From the NCBI GenBank assembly GCA_018335575.1, contig JAGXRT010000065.1:1-64000 (forward strand): DNA of 64,000 nucleotides, written 5' to 3'. The translations under genes and the position numbers were made by a program. A model generated the notes under the pieces. That model was not told where the DNA came from, made no database searches, and saw nothing but the letters and a program-made list of their open reading frames with translations. Below, one piece after another: positions 40,527 to 51,412 of this stretch. How positions within the stretch are numbered: the stretch's first letter is position 1; each line of letters opens with the position of its first letter. Source of the stretch: Bacteroidota bacterium. Lineage in GTDB: Bacteria > Bacteroidota > Bacteroidia > Flavobacteriales > Flavobacteriaceae.

Positions 40527-41546
40527 TTATTTAACCGATTTAAATTGCTCTAAGAATCGCATGTCATTTTCATAAAACATGCGGATGTCCGGAATTTGAT
40601 ACAACAACATAGCAATACGTTCTATTCCCATTCCAAAGGCAAAACCACTATATTTTGTTGGGTCGATGTTTACATTTTTCAATACATTAGGGTCTACCAT
40701 TCCGCAACCCATAATCTCGAGCCAGCCGGTTCCTTTGGTTATTTTATAATCCACTTCGGTTTCTAATCCCCAATAAATATCTACTTCAGCACTTGGCTCT
40801 GTAAACGGAAAATACGATGGACGCAATCTGATTTTTGATTTTCCAAACATTTCTTTGGTAAAATAAAGCAAAGTTTGTTTTAAATCGGCAAAAGAAACGT
40901 TGGTATCAATGTATAATCCTTCCACTTGATGAAAAATACAGTGCGAGCGTGCCGAAATATCTTCGTTTCTAAAAACCCTGCCCGGAGAAACTGTTCTAAT
41001 GGGTGGTTGATGACTCTCCATATAGCGCATTTGCACCGATGAGGTATGCGTTCTAAGCAACATATCCGGATTGGTTTGCAAGAAAAAAGTGTCTTGCATA
41101 TCACGTGCCGGATGGTATTCTGGTAAATTTAATCCGGTAAAATTATGCCAGTCATCTTCCATCTCTGGACCTTCTGAAACGGTAAATCCAATTCTTGAAA
41201 AAATTTCAACGATTTGATTTTTTACTAATGAAATAGGGTGTCTGTTTCCTAGCTCAATTGGTTCGGCAGGTCGTGTTAAATCGCCGTATTTTAATTGAAA
41301 CCCTTTAGCATTTTCAAAAGATTCTTTTAAAGTATTAACTTTATCTTGTGCTGCGTTTTTAAGGGTATTTATATACTGTCCAAATTCTTTCTTTTCTTCG
41401 TTTGGAACGTTTTTAAAATCAGCAAATAAATCGTTTAATATCCCTTTTTTACCAAGAAATTTAATTCTAAACGATTCAATCTCATCAATATTAGTCGATT
41501 GAAATTGATTTACTTCCTCTATAAGTTCTTTAACTTTTACTAACAT
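40527..41546 (-). CDS. pheS: phenylalanine--tRNA ligase subunit alpha
   Basis: [64 protein letters not shown]. Confidence 0.96.
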   Translation of the reverse strand: MLVKVKELIEEVNQFQSTNIDEIESFRIKFLGKKGILNDLFADFKNVPNEEKKEFGQYINTLKNAAQDKVNTLKESFENAKGFQLKYGDLTRPAEPIELGNRHPISLVKNQIVEIFSRIGFTVSEGPEMEDDWHNFTGLNLPEYHPARDMQDTFFLQTNPDMLLRTHTSSVQMRYMESHQPPIRTVSPGRVFRNEDISARSHCIFHQVEGLYIDTNVSFADLKQTLLYFTKEMFGKSKIRLRPSYFPFTEPSAEVDIYWGLETEVDYKITKGTGWLEIMGCGMVDPNVLKNVNIDPTKYSGFAFGMGIERIAMLLYQIPDIRMFYENDMRFLEQFKSVK

Positions 41547-41755
41547 TATTGTAAATTAATTAGGTGGCAAATTTATAAAAAGATACGCTTCATTACTATT
41601 TTTTAATTGTTTAGTTTAAATAGCAACAAAATGCTGATATAAAATAAAGCAATAAAGAAACCGCAATTAATCAATTTATTGAATATTTTTAACCAATCAA
41701 CATCAATAAAATATAGTATTTTTATAACGATTATCGAATATACAAAACATAAAAC

Positions 41756-44700
41756 ATGTTAAAGAATCCACTACTCGATTTACGAACCTATGAATTTCAA
41801 GAATTTGCATTTAAACAGTTAATGCAAAACAGAATATACAACGTTTTAATAGTTTGTTCTAACTACGATTTTTATATGCTGGAAGAAGATGGCCGAATTG
41901 ATGAACAAATTTTTAACGAGTATATGGCGTTAAATTTATTGCACCCGCCAAGCTTTTCGCATGCTAATACGCCTAAAAAAGCATTGCAAATGCTGGCATC
42001 AGAAAAGATTGATTTGGTAATTGTATGGTTAGATGCCGGTAATGTTACTTCTTTTGATACGTCAAAGTTGATTCGTGAAAAATTTCCAAATGTTCCTATT
42101 GCAGCTTTAAGTCACTACTCTTCTGAATTGAGTAAAAAAATTGAAAAAGAAGATACCAGTACTATTGATTATTTATTTCACTGGAATGGAAACATCGACA
42201 TTTTCTTTGCCATCATTAAACTGGTTGAAGATAAAATGAACGCCGAACGCGATATTGAGCAAACGGGTGTAAAAGCCATTTTATTAGTTGAAGATTCTTT
42301 AAGATTTTACTCACGTTACTTACCGTTGATATATAAAATTATCCTAAAACAAACGCGTTCTTTTATGTCGGAAGGGCTCAATGAGCACCGTAGAACACTA
42401 CTTATGCGAGGTCGCCCTAAAATTCTCTTGGCAACCAATTATGAAGAAGGGATTAAATTATTTAAACGCTATGAGAGCAATCTTTTAGGGGTTATTTCTG
42501 ACGTCAGTTACTTCAGAGGCGGTGTCAAAGATCCGCAAGCCGGATTTAAACTGTTAGAACATGTCCGAAGCCATAACCGCTATTTCCCGGTGTTGATTCA
42601 ATCATCTGAAATGAAAAATGAAGCCAAGGCAAAAGAATTAAAAGCCATGTTTTTGTATAAGCACTCAGAAACTTTAGGATTGGACATTAAAAAATACATC
42701 ACAAAATATTTTTCTTTTGGCGATTTTGAGTTTTGGGATCCCCAGCAAATGAAAGTTGTTGCAGTAGCAAAAGATTTAAAAAGTTTTCAACGTGCCTTGG
42801 GAGTTGTTACCATAGAATCTATTGTATACCACGCAAAACGAAGTGAGTATTCAAAATGGTTGCGCTCCAGAGCATTGTTCCCTTTAGCCGATTTATTTAG
42901 TCCTATTGAATATGAAGATTTTACCGATGAAGATCAAGTGCGAGAATTTTTAATAAAGGCCGTACGTTATTTCCGAATTTTCCTTTCGCGAGGGGTTATT
43001 GTTAAATTTGAAAAAACAAAATACGATGAATATTTAGGCTTTGCCCGTATAGGCGAAGGAGCCTTGGGTGGCAAAGGACGTGGTTTGGCTTTTATCAATT
43101 CATTTTTAAAACGCCATAATTTATTTAACAAATACAAGGGTGTCACTATATCTATTCCACGAACAGTTGTTTTAAGCACCGAAGTTTTTGAAGAATTTAT
43201 GGAAAAACATGACCTCTTTTCTTTTGTTGCCAACGAAAATGAAGACGAGGTAATTTTACACGAATTTATTTCTAAGCCCCTTCCAAATTGGGCTATGGAA
43301 GATATCAGAGCGTTTTTAACCACTACTAAAATGCCCATTGCCATTCGTTCATCGAGTGTTTTGGAAGATTCACATTTTCAGCCTTTTGCCGGTGTTTTTG
43401 CTACCTATATGGTTCCCAACACTGAAATTGAAAAAATGCTAGAAATGGTGTCGAGTGCCGTAAAATCAGTTATTGCATCTGCTTACTTTAAAAATAGTAA
43501 AGCATATATTAAGGCAATAGGACATTCTATTGAAGAAGATAAAATGGCGGTAATTTTGCAGGAAGTTGTTGGTAAACAGTACGATGACGTTTATTACCCA
43601 AATATTTCAGGCGTTGCAAGGTCTATTAATTTTTATCCAATAGGTGATGAAAAACCACACGAAGGGATTGCAAACATTGCGCTTGGATTAGGAGAAATTG
43701 TTGTTGCCGGAGGACAAACGCTTCAGTTTTCACCGTATCATCCACAAAAAGTTTTACAACTTTCATCACCAGGTTCAACCCAACGCGATACACAGAAGTT
43801 TTTCTATGCTTTAGAAATGGACCCTAAAAAATACCACGTTTCTACCAGCGAATCGGTTAATAAGCGAAAAATATCTTTACGTCAAGCTAAAAACCATGAT
43901 TCGTTAAAATTTGTTGCATCAACGTATGATTTGCAAAACAACATTATTAGACCAGGAATTTTACACGATGGTTTGCGCGTAATTACCTTTGACAATATAT
44001 TAAAATATAACACCTTTCCACTGGCTGAAATCCTGAAAGATTTACTCCGGATATCACAACGCGAAATGCAAAATCCGGTAGAAATAGAATTTGCTGTTAA
44101 ACTTGACGTTCCCGAAGGCGAACCTTGTACGTTTAATTTTCTGCAAATAAGACCGATTGTTGAAACCAACGATGCTGCCAATTATTTACCCGATGATTTT
44201 GATGTAAACGACACTATTGTGTATTCTGAATCAGCATTAGGGAATGGTAAATTTGATAACATTACTGATTTTGTTTATGTAAAGCCTGAAACGTTCAACT
44301 CTGCCAACACCCTTCAAATTGCTGCTGCAGTTGAAAAAATTAATAAGAAATTTGAAGAGTTGGGTAAAAAGTATGTCTTGGTTGGACCAGGACGTTGGGG
44401 ATCGAGCGATCGATGGTTGGGGATACCGGTAAAATGGTCGCAAATTTCTCAGGCAAAAGTTATAATAGAATCGGGATTGGATGAGTTTAGAATTGATCCG
44501 AGTCAGGGAACCCATTTCTTTCAGAATTTAACTTCTTTCAAAGTAGGGTATTTAACCATCAATCCATTTATAAATGAAGGATTTTACAACATTGATTATT
44601 TAAACAGTATAGAAGCAGTATACGAAGATCACTATTTAAGACATATTGAGTTTAAGGAGCCTTTAACTATTGTAATTGAAGGAAAATCAAACAGAGCAGC

Positions 44701-44779
44701 AATTTTTAAAGAAGGTTTTGAATTAAATAAATTCGACGATGACGAAATGGACGAACTTCCGCCGGAGGGATTTATGTAA
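41756..44779 (+). CDS. receiver-like domain(s) fused to PEP/pyruvate-binding (PPDK_N-type ATP-grasp) domain
   Basis: N-terminal response-regulator-like blocks (DLVIVWLD.., AILLVEDSLRFYSRYL...GVISDVSYFRGG); C-terminal ARIGEGALGGKGRGLAFINSFL and PIAIRSSSVLEDSHFQPFAGVFATYMVPN. Confidence 0.8.
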   Translation: MLKNPLLDLRTYEFQEFAFKQLMQNRIYNVLIVCSNYDFYMLEEDGRIDEQIFNEYMALNLLHPPSFSHANTPKKALQMLASEKIDLVIVWLDAGNVTSFDTSKLIREKFPNVPIAALSHYSSELSKKIEKEDTSTIDYLFHWNGNIDIFFAIIKLVEDKMNAERDIEQTGVKAILLVEDSLRFYSRYLPLIYKIILKQTRSFMSEGLNEHRRTLLMRGRPKILLATNYEEGIKLFKRYESNLLGVISDVSYFRGGVKDPQAGFKLLEHVRSHNRYFPVLIQSSEMKNEAKAKELKAMFLYKHSETLGLDIKKYITKYFSFGDFEFWDPQQMKVVAVAKDLKSFQRALGVVTIESIVYHAKRSEYSKWLRSRALFPLADLFSPIEYEDFTDEDQVREFLIKAVRYFRIFLSRGVIVKFEKTKYDEYLGFARIGEGALGGKGRGLAFINSFLKRHNLFNKYKGVTISIPRTVVLSTEVFEEFMEKHDLFSFVANENEDEVILHEFISKPLPNWAMEDIRAFLTTTKMPIAIRSSSVLEDSHFQPFAGVFATYMVPNTEIEKMLEMVSSAVKSVIASAYFKNSKAYIKAIGHSIEEDKMAVILQEVVGKQYDDVYYPNISGVARSINFYPIGDEKPHEGIANIALGLGEIVVAGGQTLQFSPYHPQKVLQLSSPGSTQRDTQKFFYALEMDPKKYHVSTSESVNKRKISLRQAKNHDSLKFVASTYDLQNNIIRPGILHDGLRVITFDNILKYNTFPLAEILKDLLRISQREMQNPVEIEFAVKLDVPEGEPCTFNFLQIRPIVETNDAANYLPDDFDVNDTIVYSESALGNGKFDNITDFVYVKPETFNSANTLQIAAAVEKINKKFEELGKKYVLVGPGRWGSSDRWLGIPVKWSQISQAKVIIESGLDEFRIDPSQGTHFFQNLTSFKVGYLTINPFINEGFYNIDYLNSIEAVYEDHYLRHIEFKEPLTIVIEGKSNRAAIFKEGFELNKFDDDEMDELPPEGFM

Positions 44780-45048
44780 AAAATTGAATTTTAGTAAGTT
44801 ATTTGAATATATTTTTTTACTAAAAATGTAATGACTTTGATTTAGTGTTGCTACTAAATTATAAAAATCATGTATTTATTGTTTTATTGATAAATTCGCA
44901 ATCGAAAACGATGTAATATTTACAATTCAATAATTTGTGATACTAAAATTGCTTAAATATGAAAATATATTTAGTAAATTTGCGCTCAAATTACATACTT
45001 TAATAGAGTTTTACATATCATTAAAAAACATTTAAACAACCAAATATT

Positions 45049-46386
45049 ATGAATGTTCAAGAAATATTAAATGGATTGGAGGCGAAGCATCCAGGAGAAA
45101 AAGAATACTTACAAGCAGTACATGAAGTTTTGGAGTCTATTGAGACTATTTATAACCAAAACCCGCAATATGCTGCTAATAAAATTATTGAGCGTATTGT
45201 TGAACCAGATCGTATTTTAACTTTTAAAGTTACTTGGATAGACGACGCGGGAAATACCCATGTTAACTTAGGATACCGTATACAATTCAATGGTGCAATT
45301 GGGCCATACAAAGGCGGATTACGTTTTCACCCATCTGTAAACTTATCAATTCTTAAATTCTTAGGTTTCGAGCAAATCTTTAAAAACGCATTAACAACCT
45401 TGCCAATGGGTGGCGGTAAAGGAGGTTCAGATTTCGATCCTAAAGGAAAATCAGACAAAGAAATTATGCGTTTTTGCCAGGCATTTATGTTAGAATTATG
45501 GTCATTAATTGGACCAGAAACTGACGTTCCTGCCGGAGATATTGGAGTAGGTGGTAGAGAAATTGGTTATTTATACGGTATGTACAAAAAATTAGCCAAA
45601 GAGCACACCGGAGTTTTAACTGGTAAAGGTCTTAACTGGGGTGGATCATTAATCCGCCCAGAAGCAACCGGTTTTGGTAACGTATATTTCGCACAGGAAA
45701 TGTTAGCAACCAAAGGCGATTCGTTTAAAGGAAAAACCGTAGCTATTTCAGGTTTCGGTAACGTTGCATGGGGAGCTGCTATTAAAGCTACAGAATTAGG
45801 TGGTAAAGTAGTTACGATTTCAGGTCCTGATGGATACATATACGATCCTAACGGATTAGATGCTGAAAAAATTGAGTATATGTTAGAGTTGCGTGCATCA
45901 AATAACGATATCGTAGCGCCATATGCTGATGAATTCCCTGGATCAACTTTCTTTGCAGGTAAAAAACCATGGGAGCAAAAAGTGGATATTGCATTGCCTT
46001 GCGCTACTCAAAATGAGTTAAACGGAGACGATGCTCGTAAATTAGTGGCCAACGGATGTATTTTAGTAGGTGAGGGTGCTAATATGCCATCAACCGAAGA
46101 AGCTATTAAAGTATTCCAAGACAATAAAGTGTTATTCTCGCCAGGTAAAGCATCAAACGCTGGTGGTGTTGCAACTTCTGGTTTAGAGATGACTCAAAAC
46201 GCTAACAAAATGAACTGGACCCGTGAAGAGGTAGATGCTAAATTACACCAAATCATGAAAGATATTCATGCGGCTTGCGTTAAATACGGAACCCGTGAAG
46301 ATGGTTATGTAGATTACGTAAAAGGAGCCAACATTGCCGGATTCTTAAAAGTGGCTGATGCCATGATGGATCAGGGAATTATCTAA
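45049..46386 (+). CDS. gdhA: glutamate dehydrogenase (NADP-type)
   Basis: GPYKGGLRFHPSVNLSILKFLGFEQIFKNALTTLPMGGGKGGSDFDPKGKSD, PAGDIGVGGREIGYL, SGFGNVAWGAA. Confidence 0.96.
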   Translation: MNVQEILNGLEAKHPGEKEYLQAVHEVLESIETIYNQNPQYAANKIIERIVEPDRILTFKVTWIDDAGNTHVNLGYRIQFNGAIGPYKGGLRFHPSVNLSILKFLGFEQIFKNALTTLPMGGGKGGSDFDPKGKSDKEIMRFCQAFMLELWSLIGPETDVPAGDIGVGGREIGYLYGMYKKLAKEHTGVLTGKGLNWGGSLIRPEATGFGNVYFAQEMLATKGDSFKGKTVAISGFGNVAWGAAIKATELGGKVVTISGPDGYIYDPNGLDAEKIEYMLELRASNNDIVAPYADEFPGSTFFAGKKPWEQKVDIALPCATQNELNGDDARKLVANGCILVGEGANMPSTEEAIKVFQDNKVLFSPGKASNAGGVATSGLEMTQNANKMNWTREEVDAKLHQIMKDIHAACVKYGTREDGYVDYVKGANIAGFLKVADAMMDQGII

Positions 46387-46403
46387 TTTATTCATAAAAC
46401 ATT

Positions 46404-46436
46404 AAAAAGTCCCACAATTAGTGGGACTTTTTTTTT
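46404..46436. terminator. intrinsic terminator
   Basis: AAAAAGTCCCAC-AATTA-GTGGGACTTTTTTTTT. Confidence 0.8.
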
Positions 46437-47370
46437 ATAATGATTTATAAAATTTTCCCTGCCACGTATCTTTTTCTTCGAGGCGTTTTTCAATTTTTGC
46501 AACCACTTCAAAATTTTTGAGTCCGCCCCATTTGGGAGCAATCAATAAATCGGTAGGCGATTCGCTGGTGAAGCGTTCAATAATAATATCAGGGCGCAGG
46601 TACCCAACAAAATCGGTGATAAAATCAATATAATCATCCAGTTTAAACAAATTAAACATCTCAGGTGTGTTTTTATACTGAAACGCCATAAGGGTATGTT
46701 TTACAATCTGCAACTGGTGTAATTTAAGTGAATTAATAGGCAATTTAGAGAGTTCAACAGCATGATTTAACATCTCTTCGCGTGTTTCTCCTGGCAAACC
46801 TAAGATCATATGCGCACCTAAATGAATACCTCTGTTTTTAGCCAATTCATACGCGTCTACAGTTTCTTCAAACGTATGGCAACGGTTAACGAGTTCCAGT
46901 GTTCGGTTCAAGGGGCTTTCAACGCCAAACTCCAGTGAAACGTACTTGGTTTTGGCAATTTCTTCCAATATCGAAATAATTTCTTCATTAACACAATCGG
47001 GTCTAGTACCAATAACCAATCCAATTACCCCTGGATAATTTACCGCTTCGGTATACATTTTTCGCAGCTGGTCTAAATCAGAATAGGTATTGGTATAAGC
47101 CTGGAAATAAGCCAGGTATTGTTGGGTTTTATACTTTGTTGAAAAAAATGAAACCCCTTCTTCCAGTTGCTGAGGTATACTTTTTTCAGGTTCACAGTAA
47201 TCCGGATTAAAAGTGTTGTTGTTGCAATAGGTACATCCACCTAAACCTTTGGTTCCATCACGATTTGGACAGGTAAAACCCGTATCCAACGATATTTTCT
47301 GTATACGCTCAGAAAATATAGATTTTATGTACGTGCTATAATCGTTATATCGTTTGGTTGTTTTAAACAT
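46435..47370 (-). CDS. TIGR01212-type (YhcC-like) radical SAM protein
   Basis: ISLDTGFTCPNRDGTKGLGGCTYCNNNTFNP; TRPDCVNEEII; LGAHMILGLPGETREEM. Confidence 0.88.
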   Translation of the reverse strand: MFKTTKRYNDYSTYIKSIFSERIQKISLDTGFTCPNRDGTKGLGGCTYCNNNTFNPDYCEPEKSIPQQLEEGVSFFSTKYKTQQYLAYFQAYTNTYSDLDQLRKMYTEAVNYPGVIGLVIGTRPDCVNEEIISILEEIAKTKYVSLEFGVESPLNRTLELVNRCHTFEETVDAYELAKNRGIHLGAHMILGLPGETREEMLNHAVELSKLPINSLKLHQLQIVKHTLMAFQYKNTPEMFNLFKLDDYIDFITDFVGYLRPDIIIERFTSESPTDLLIAPKWGGLKNFEVVAKIEKRLEEKDTWQGKFYKSL

Positions 47371-47505
47371 TGCAACAAGTAAAGGGCAAAAATAACAATA
47401 CTTACGGATGTAATTTATTGATCCTGATAGTAAAAATCTATTTTATATGCATAAATTATAGTTTGAAATATGAAAAAGAATATTTTTGTTTTAAAATAGA
47501 TATCA

Positions 47506-48198
47506 ATGAAAAGTCGATTCCAGCACTTTAAACGATTTATAATAAAGGCGATTTTTGTTTTTTTAATTGCGTCGGTGGGTTCTGTAATTTTATTCCGATG
47601 GATTCCTGTTCCGTTTACTCCTTTGATGGTTATACGCAGTGTTGAGCAATTATCAAAAGGTGAAAAAGCAATTTTTGAACACCAGTGGAAACCCTTAAAT
47701 GAAATTTCTAACAACTTAGCCAAAGCGGTAATTGTAAGCGAAGATCAAAAATTTATAGAGCATTTTGGATTCGATTTTAAAGCCATTGAAAAAGCATTTG
47801 AAGGCAATCAGAAAGGTAAGAAAATAAAAGGCGGAAGCACCATTACGCAGCAAACCGCTAAAAATGTATTTCTGTGGCCACAGCGCAGTTATATCAGAAA
47901 AGGTTTTGAAATGTATTTTACTTTTTTGATTGAAGTTTTTTGGAGTAAAGAGCGCATTTTAGAAGTATATTTAAACAGCATCGAAATGGGTAATGGTATC
48001 TACGGAGCCGAAGCGGCCGCACAGCATTGGTTTAGAAAACCGGCTGCCAAATTAACCAAGTACGAAGCGGCTTCTATTGCTGCTATTTTACCCAATCCCA
48101 GAAAATATAAAGCCAAAGGATCCTCTAGTTATGTAGAACGCCGCAAGAGCTGGATTTTAAGGCAAATGGGCTATTTCGGACCTTTAAAATTTGAATAA
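47506..48198 (+). CDS. mtgA: monofunctional biosynthetic peptidoglycan transglycosylase
   Basis: AVIVSEDQKFIEHFGFDFKAIEKAFEGN, KGGSTITQQTAKNVFLWPQRSYIRKGFE, EVYLNSIEMGNGIYGAEAAAQHWF. Confidence 0.93.
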   Translation: MKSRFQHFKRFIIKAIFVFLIASVGSVILFRWIPVPFTPLMVIRSVEQLSKGEKAIFEHQWKPLNEISNNLAKAVIVSEDQKFIEHFGFDFKAIEKAFEGNQKGKKIKGGSTITQQTAKNVFLWPQRSYIRKGFEMYFTFLIEVFWSKERILEVYLNSIEMGNGIYGAEAAAQHWFRKPAAKLTKYEAASIAAILPNPRKYKAKGSSSYVERRKSWILRQMGYFGPLKFE

Positions 48199-48201
48199 AT
48201 A

Positions 48202-48231
48202 AAAAAGCCACGCATTTTGCGTGGCTTTTTT
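48202..48231. terminator. intrinsic terminator
   Basis: AAAAAGCCACGCA-TTT-TGCGTGGCTTTTTT. Confidence 0.8.
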
Positions 48232-48247
48232 AATAAATTATTTCAGT

Positions 48248-50374
48248 TTATTTTTTAAGATTCAATTTTTTAACCTTCATATTGTACAGGGTAAAAGCAA
48301 ACATATCGGCAGCTTGCTCTATTTGTTTGGTTACCGGAGTTCCTGCGCCGTGTCCGGCATTGGTTTCAATACGGATAAGTACCGGATTTACTCCTGTTTG
48401 TTTAGCTTGTAATTCGGCGGCAAACTTAAATGAGTGTGCCGGAACTACGCGGTCATCATGATCAGCAGTAGTAATCAACGTAGCAGGATATTCAATTCCA
48501 GCTACTACATTGTGCAAAGGCGAGTAACCCTTTAAGTATTCGAACATTTCTTTGCTTTGTTCTGAGGTACCGTAGTCATACGCCCAACCCGCACCTGCTG
48601 TAAAGGTGTGGTAACGTAACATATCTAATACTCCCACTGCAGGTAATGCAACTTTAGCCAATTCAGGACGTTGAGTCATCACGGCTCCTACCAGCAACCC
48701 TCCGTTTGAACCTCCGCGTAAGGCTAAATAATCAGATGAAGTATATTTTTCAGCAATTAAATATTCAGCTGCTGCGATAAAATCATCAAACACATTTTGT
48801 TTTTTAAGCTGAGTACCGGCATCGTGCCATGCTTTACCATATTCGCCACCACCACGTAAGTTTGGTACAGCGTAAATACCGCCATTTTCTAACCAAACAG
48901 CGTTGGCAATACTAAATGAAGGGGTTAAGCTGATGTTAAATCCACCATAACCATACAGTAAAGTTGGATTTTTGCCATTCATTTTTAATCCTTTTTTATG
49001 GGTAATAATCATCGGTACTTTTGTTCCATCTTTTGATGTGTAAAACACTTGTTTAGATTCATAATCATCTGGGTTAAAATCTACGGCTGGCTTTATGTAC
49101 ACTTCAGAATCACCAGAATTTGGTGTAAACTTATAACTAGTACCGGCAGTAATATAATTGGTAAAGCTAAAATATAAGGTTTCATCAGCTTTTTTACCGC
49201 TAAATCCGCTTGCTGTACCAATACCAGGTAATTTAACTTCGCGCACTAATTTTCCTTGGTAATCGTATTGTTTAACTTGCGAAACGGCATCTACCATATA
49301 GTTGGCAAATATATATCCAGATCCTTTAGAAGGATTTAATACATTACTGGTTTCCGGGATAAAATCAACCCAGTTTTCGATAGATGGATTTTTAGCATCT
49401 ACCGTTACAATGCGTTTATTAGGTGCATTTAAATTGGTAACAATGTAAAGTTTATCTCCATCATTTTCCAACACAAAACTATCGTTGTCAAAACCTAATA
49501 TTAAAGGAATGATTGCTGCTTTTGGATTTGTTAAATCTAGCATATATAACTCGTTTCCTGAAGTTGATATCGCTGCAGAAATAAATAAAAATTTGTCGTC
49601 ATTAGTTACACTTCCGCCCACATAGCGTCTTTTTTGAGATTCGATGCCGCCAAAGATTACCTTATCATCTTTTTGTGGTGTATTTAATTTGTGGTAATAT
49701 AATTTATGCTGGTCTGTTTTAGCAGATAACTCACTGCCTTTGGGTTTGTCGTAGCTCGAGTAGAAAAATCCGTCGTTAGCTTTCCATGAAATACGGGTAA
49801 ACTTAACGTCTTTAATAGTATCGCCCACAATTTCTTTAGATTCGGTATTTAAAACGATAATTTTTCTCCAGTCGCTACCGCCTTCAGAAATTGAATAAGC
49901 CACCAAACTACCATCATTAGAGAAACTCATTTCGCCTAAAGATATAGTTCCGTCTTTAGAAAAAGTATTAGGATCAATAAATACTTCAGCTTTTTCTTCT
50001 CCCTTTTTACGGTATAATACATATTGATTCTGGAGTCCGTCATTTTTGTAGAAATACGTATAATCTCCTTCTTTAAAAGGCGATCCTACTTTTTCAAAAT
50101 TCCAGATTTTTTCTAACCTAGTTTTAAGTTCATTTTTTAATGGAATTGCATTTAAGTAACCAAAAGTTACTTCGTTTTGTGCTTTTACCCAAGCTTCAGT
50201 TTCTGCAGAACGGTCGTCTTCTAACCAACGGTAAGGATCATTTACTTTGGTGTCGAAATACACATCAACAGTGTCAACTTTTTTTGTTTCAGGATAGGTT
50301 ACAGACATAAGGGGTTCTTCTTTACAGGCGGTAAAAAGTAATACTGCCATAAATAATATGCTAATTTTTTTCAT
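48248..50374 (-). CDS. prolyl oligopeptidase family serine peptidase (S9A)
   Basis: Lipobox [48 protein letters not shown] (GxSxGG); [28 protein letters not shown]. Confidence 0.95.
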   Translation of the reverse strand: MKKISILFMAVLLFTACKEEPLMSVTYPETKKVDTVDVYFDTKVNDPYRWLEDDRSAETEAWVKAQNEVTFGYLNAIPLKNELKTRLEKIWNFEKVGSPFKEGDYTYFYKNDGLQNQYVLYRKKGEEKAEVFIDPNTFSKDGTISLGEMSFSNDGSLVAYSISEGGSDWRKIIVLNTESKEIVGDTIKDVKFTRISWKANDGFFYSSYDKPKGSELSAKTDQHKLYYHKLNTPQKDDKVIFGGIESQKRRYVGGSVTNDDKFLFISAAISTSGNELYMLDLTNPKAAIIPLILGFDNDSFVLENDGDKLYIVTNLNAPNKRIVTVDAKNPSIENWVDFIPETSNVLNPSKGSGYIFANYMVDAVSQVKQYDYQGKLVREVKLPGIGTASGFSGKKADETLYFSFTNYITAGTSYKFTPNSGDSEVYIKPAVDFNPDDYESKQVFYTSKDGTKVPMIITHKKGLKMNGKNPTLLYGYGGFNISLTPSFSIANAVWLENGGIYAVPNLRGGGEYGKAWHDAGTQLKKQNVFDDFIAAAEYLIAEKYTSSDYLALRGGSNGGLLVGAVMTQRPELAKVALPAVGVLDMLRYHTFTAGAGWAYDYGTSEQSKEMFEYLKGYSPLHNVVAGIEYPATLITTADHDDRVVPAHSFKFAAELQAKQTGVNPVLIRIETNAGHGAGTPVTKQIEQAADMFAFTLYNMKVKKLNLKK

Positions 50375-50411
50375 TGTTTATTTGTTTGATTTGATTACCA
50401 AAAGTAACAAA

Positions 50412-50437
50412 AAAAGACACATTTTACCGTGTCTTTA
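50412..50437 (-). terminator. terminator downstream of doxX
   Basis: AAAGACAC-ATTTTACC-GTGTCTTT with a T-run on the minus strand. Confidence 0.65.
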
Positions 50438-50464
50438 TTGATTATATATAGTGTTCTAAATAAA

Positions 50465-50842
50465 TTAAGGAAGTAAACTTGGTTTTATCGCTTTCCAGTT
50501 ATCATAAACTAATACCACATAAATTAGTGTAACAACGGCGCCCATAACAAATCCGGCAGGGTCTAAAAAAGTGTGAAACAAAAAGATGTTAACAACTACT
50601 GGAGCAAGTAATAATAATCCTTGAGGAACACATTTGTTTAATACCAATCTAATGCCTCCAATAACTTCAACCGCTCCTATTAAATAAAACATATAGCCGG
50701 TGGCACCTAATGCCATCATAAAATCTTTACCAGCTCCATCAGGCATTTCCATCGGAATAAATTGGAAAAACTTGTTAGCACCAAAAATTAAGAAAACTAA
50801 TCCCAGCAGGATTCGCAATCCCATAAATACATTTTTTTTCAT
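50465..50842 (-). CDS. DoxX family membrane protein
   Basis: LRILLGLVFLIFGANKFFQFIP, MFYLIGAVEVIGGIRLVLNK; four TM helices. Confidence 0.8.
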   Translation of the reverse strand: MKKNVFMGLRILLGLVFLIFGANKFFQFIPMEMPDGAGKDFMMALGATGYMFYLIGAVEVIGGIRLVLNKCVPQGLLLLAPVVVNIFLFHTFLDPAGFVMGAVVTLIYVVLVYDNWKAIKPSLLP

Positions 50843-51000
50843 AAAAATTAAAATTAAGTTAAACATTGTTAGTGTGTTATAAATATAGCAAAATAATTCA
50901 ATGTAACCTCTGTTACATAAATCTAAGTATATTTATCGTCACTTTGCAGTGTGAAAAAAAGTATTTGACAAATTAATTATTAAAAATAAAATTTAAAAAG

Positions 51001-51360
51001 ATGACAGAATTATTAACAAAGCAAACATTTTTAGACAAAGTGTTTAATTACGAACTAAATAAAGAGTGGAAATTTGAAGGAGATATTCCATGTATCATAG
51101 ATTTTTATGCTGATTGGTGTGGACCGTGTAAAATGGTTGCCCCTGTTTTAGAAGAACTTGGAAAAGAATACCAAGGGAAGGTTAATATATATAAAGTAGA
51201 CACAGAAGCAGAGCAAGAATTAGCAGCAGCTTTTGGAATTAGAAGTATTCCTTCTATATTGTTTGTACCAATGAATGCAGAGCCTCAAATGGCTCAAGGA
51301 GCATTACCTAAACATCAGTTTGAACAATTATTTTCTGAAGTATTAGGTGTGTCAAAATAA
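51001..51360 (+). CDS. trxA: thioredoxin
   Basis: DFYADWCGPCKMVAPVLEEL, FGIRSIPSILFVP. Confidence 0.95.
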   Translation: MTELLTKQTFLDKVFNYELNKEWKFEGDIPCIIDFYADWCGPCKMVAPVLEELGKEYQGKVNIYKVDTEAEQELAAAFGIRSIPSILFVPMNAEPQMAQGALPKHQFEQLFSEVLGVSK

Positions 51361-51381
51361 AACTCCTTTTCCCCCAATTTT

Positions 51382-51409
51382 AAAAAAGCCACTTATAAGT
51401 GGCTTTTTT
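51382..51409. terminator. intrinsic terminator (perfect palindrome)
   Basis: AAAAAAGCCACTTA/TAAGTGGCTTTTTT. Confidence 0.8.
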
Positions 51410-51412
51410 ATT

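Noticed and set aside
42967-44515. Antisense ORFs (125, 99 and 92 aa) within the receiver/PPDK_N gene
   Set aside because: Shadow ORFs on the opposite strand of a long, coherent coding region.
47415-47723. 102-aa minus-strand ORF overlapping the mtgA start
   Set aside because: Overlaps strongly supported mtgA; composition looks like a reverse-frame artefact.
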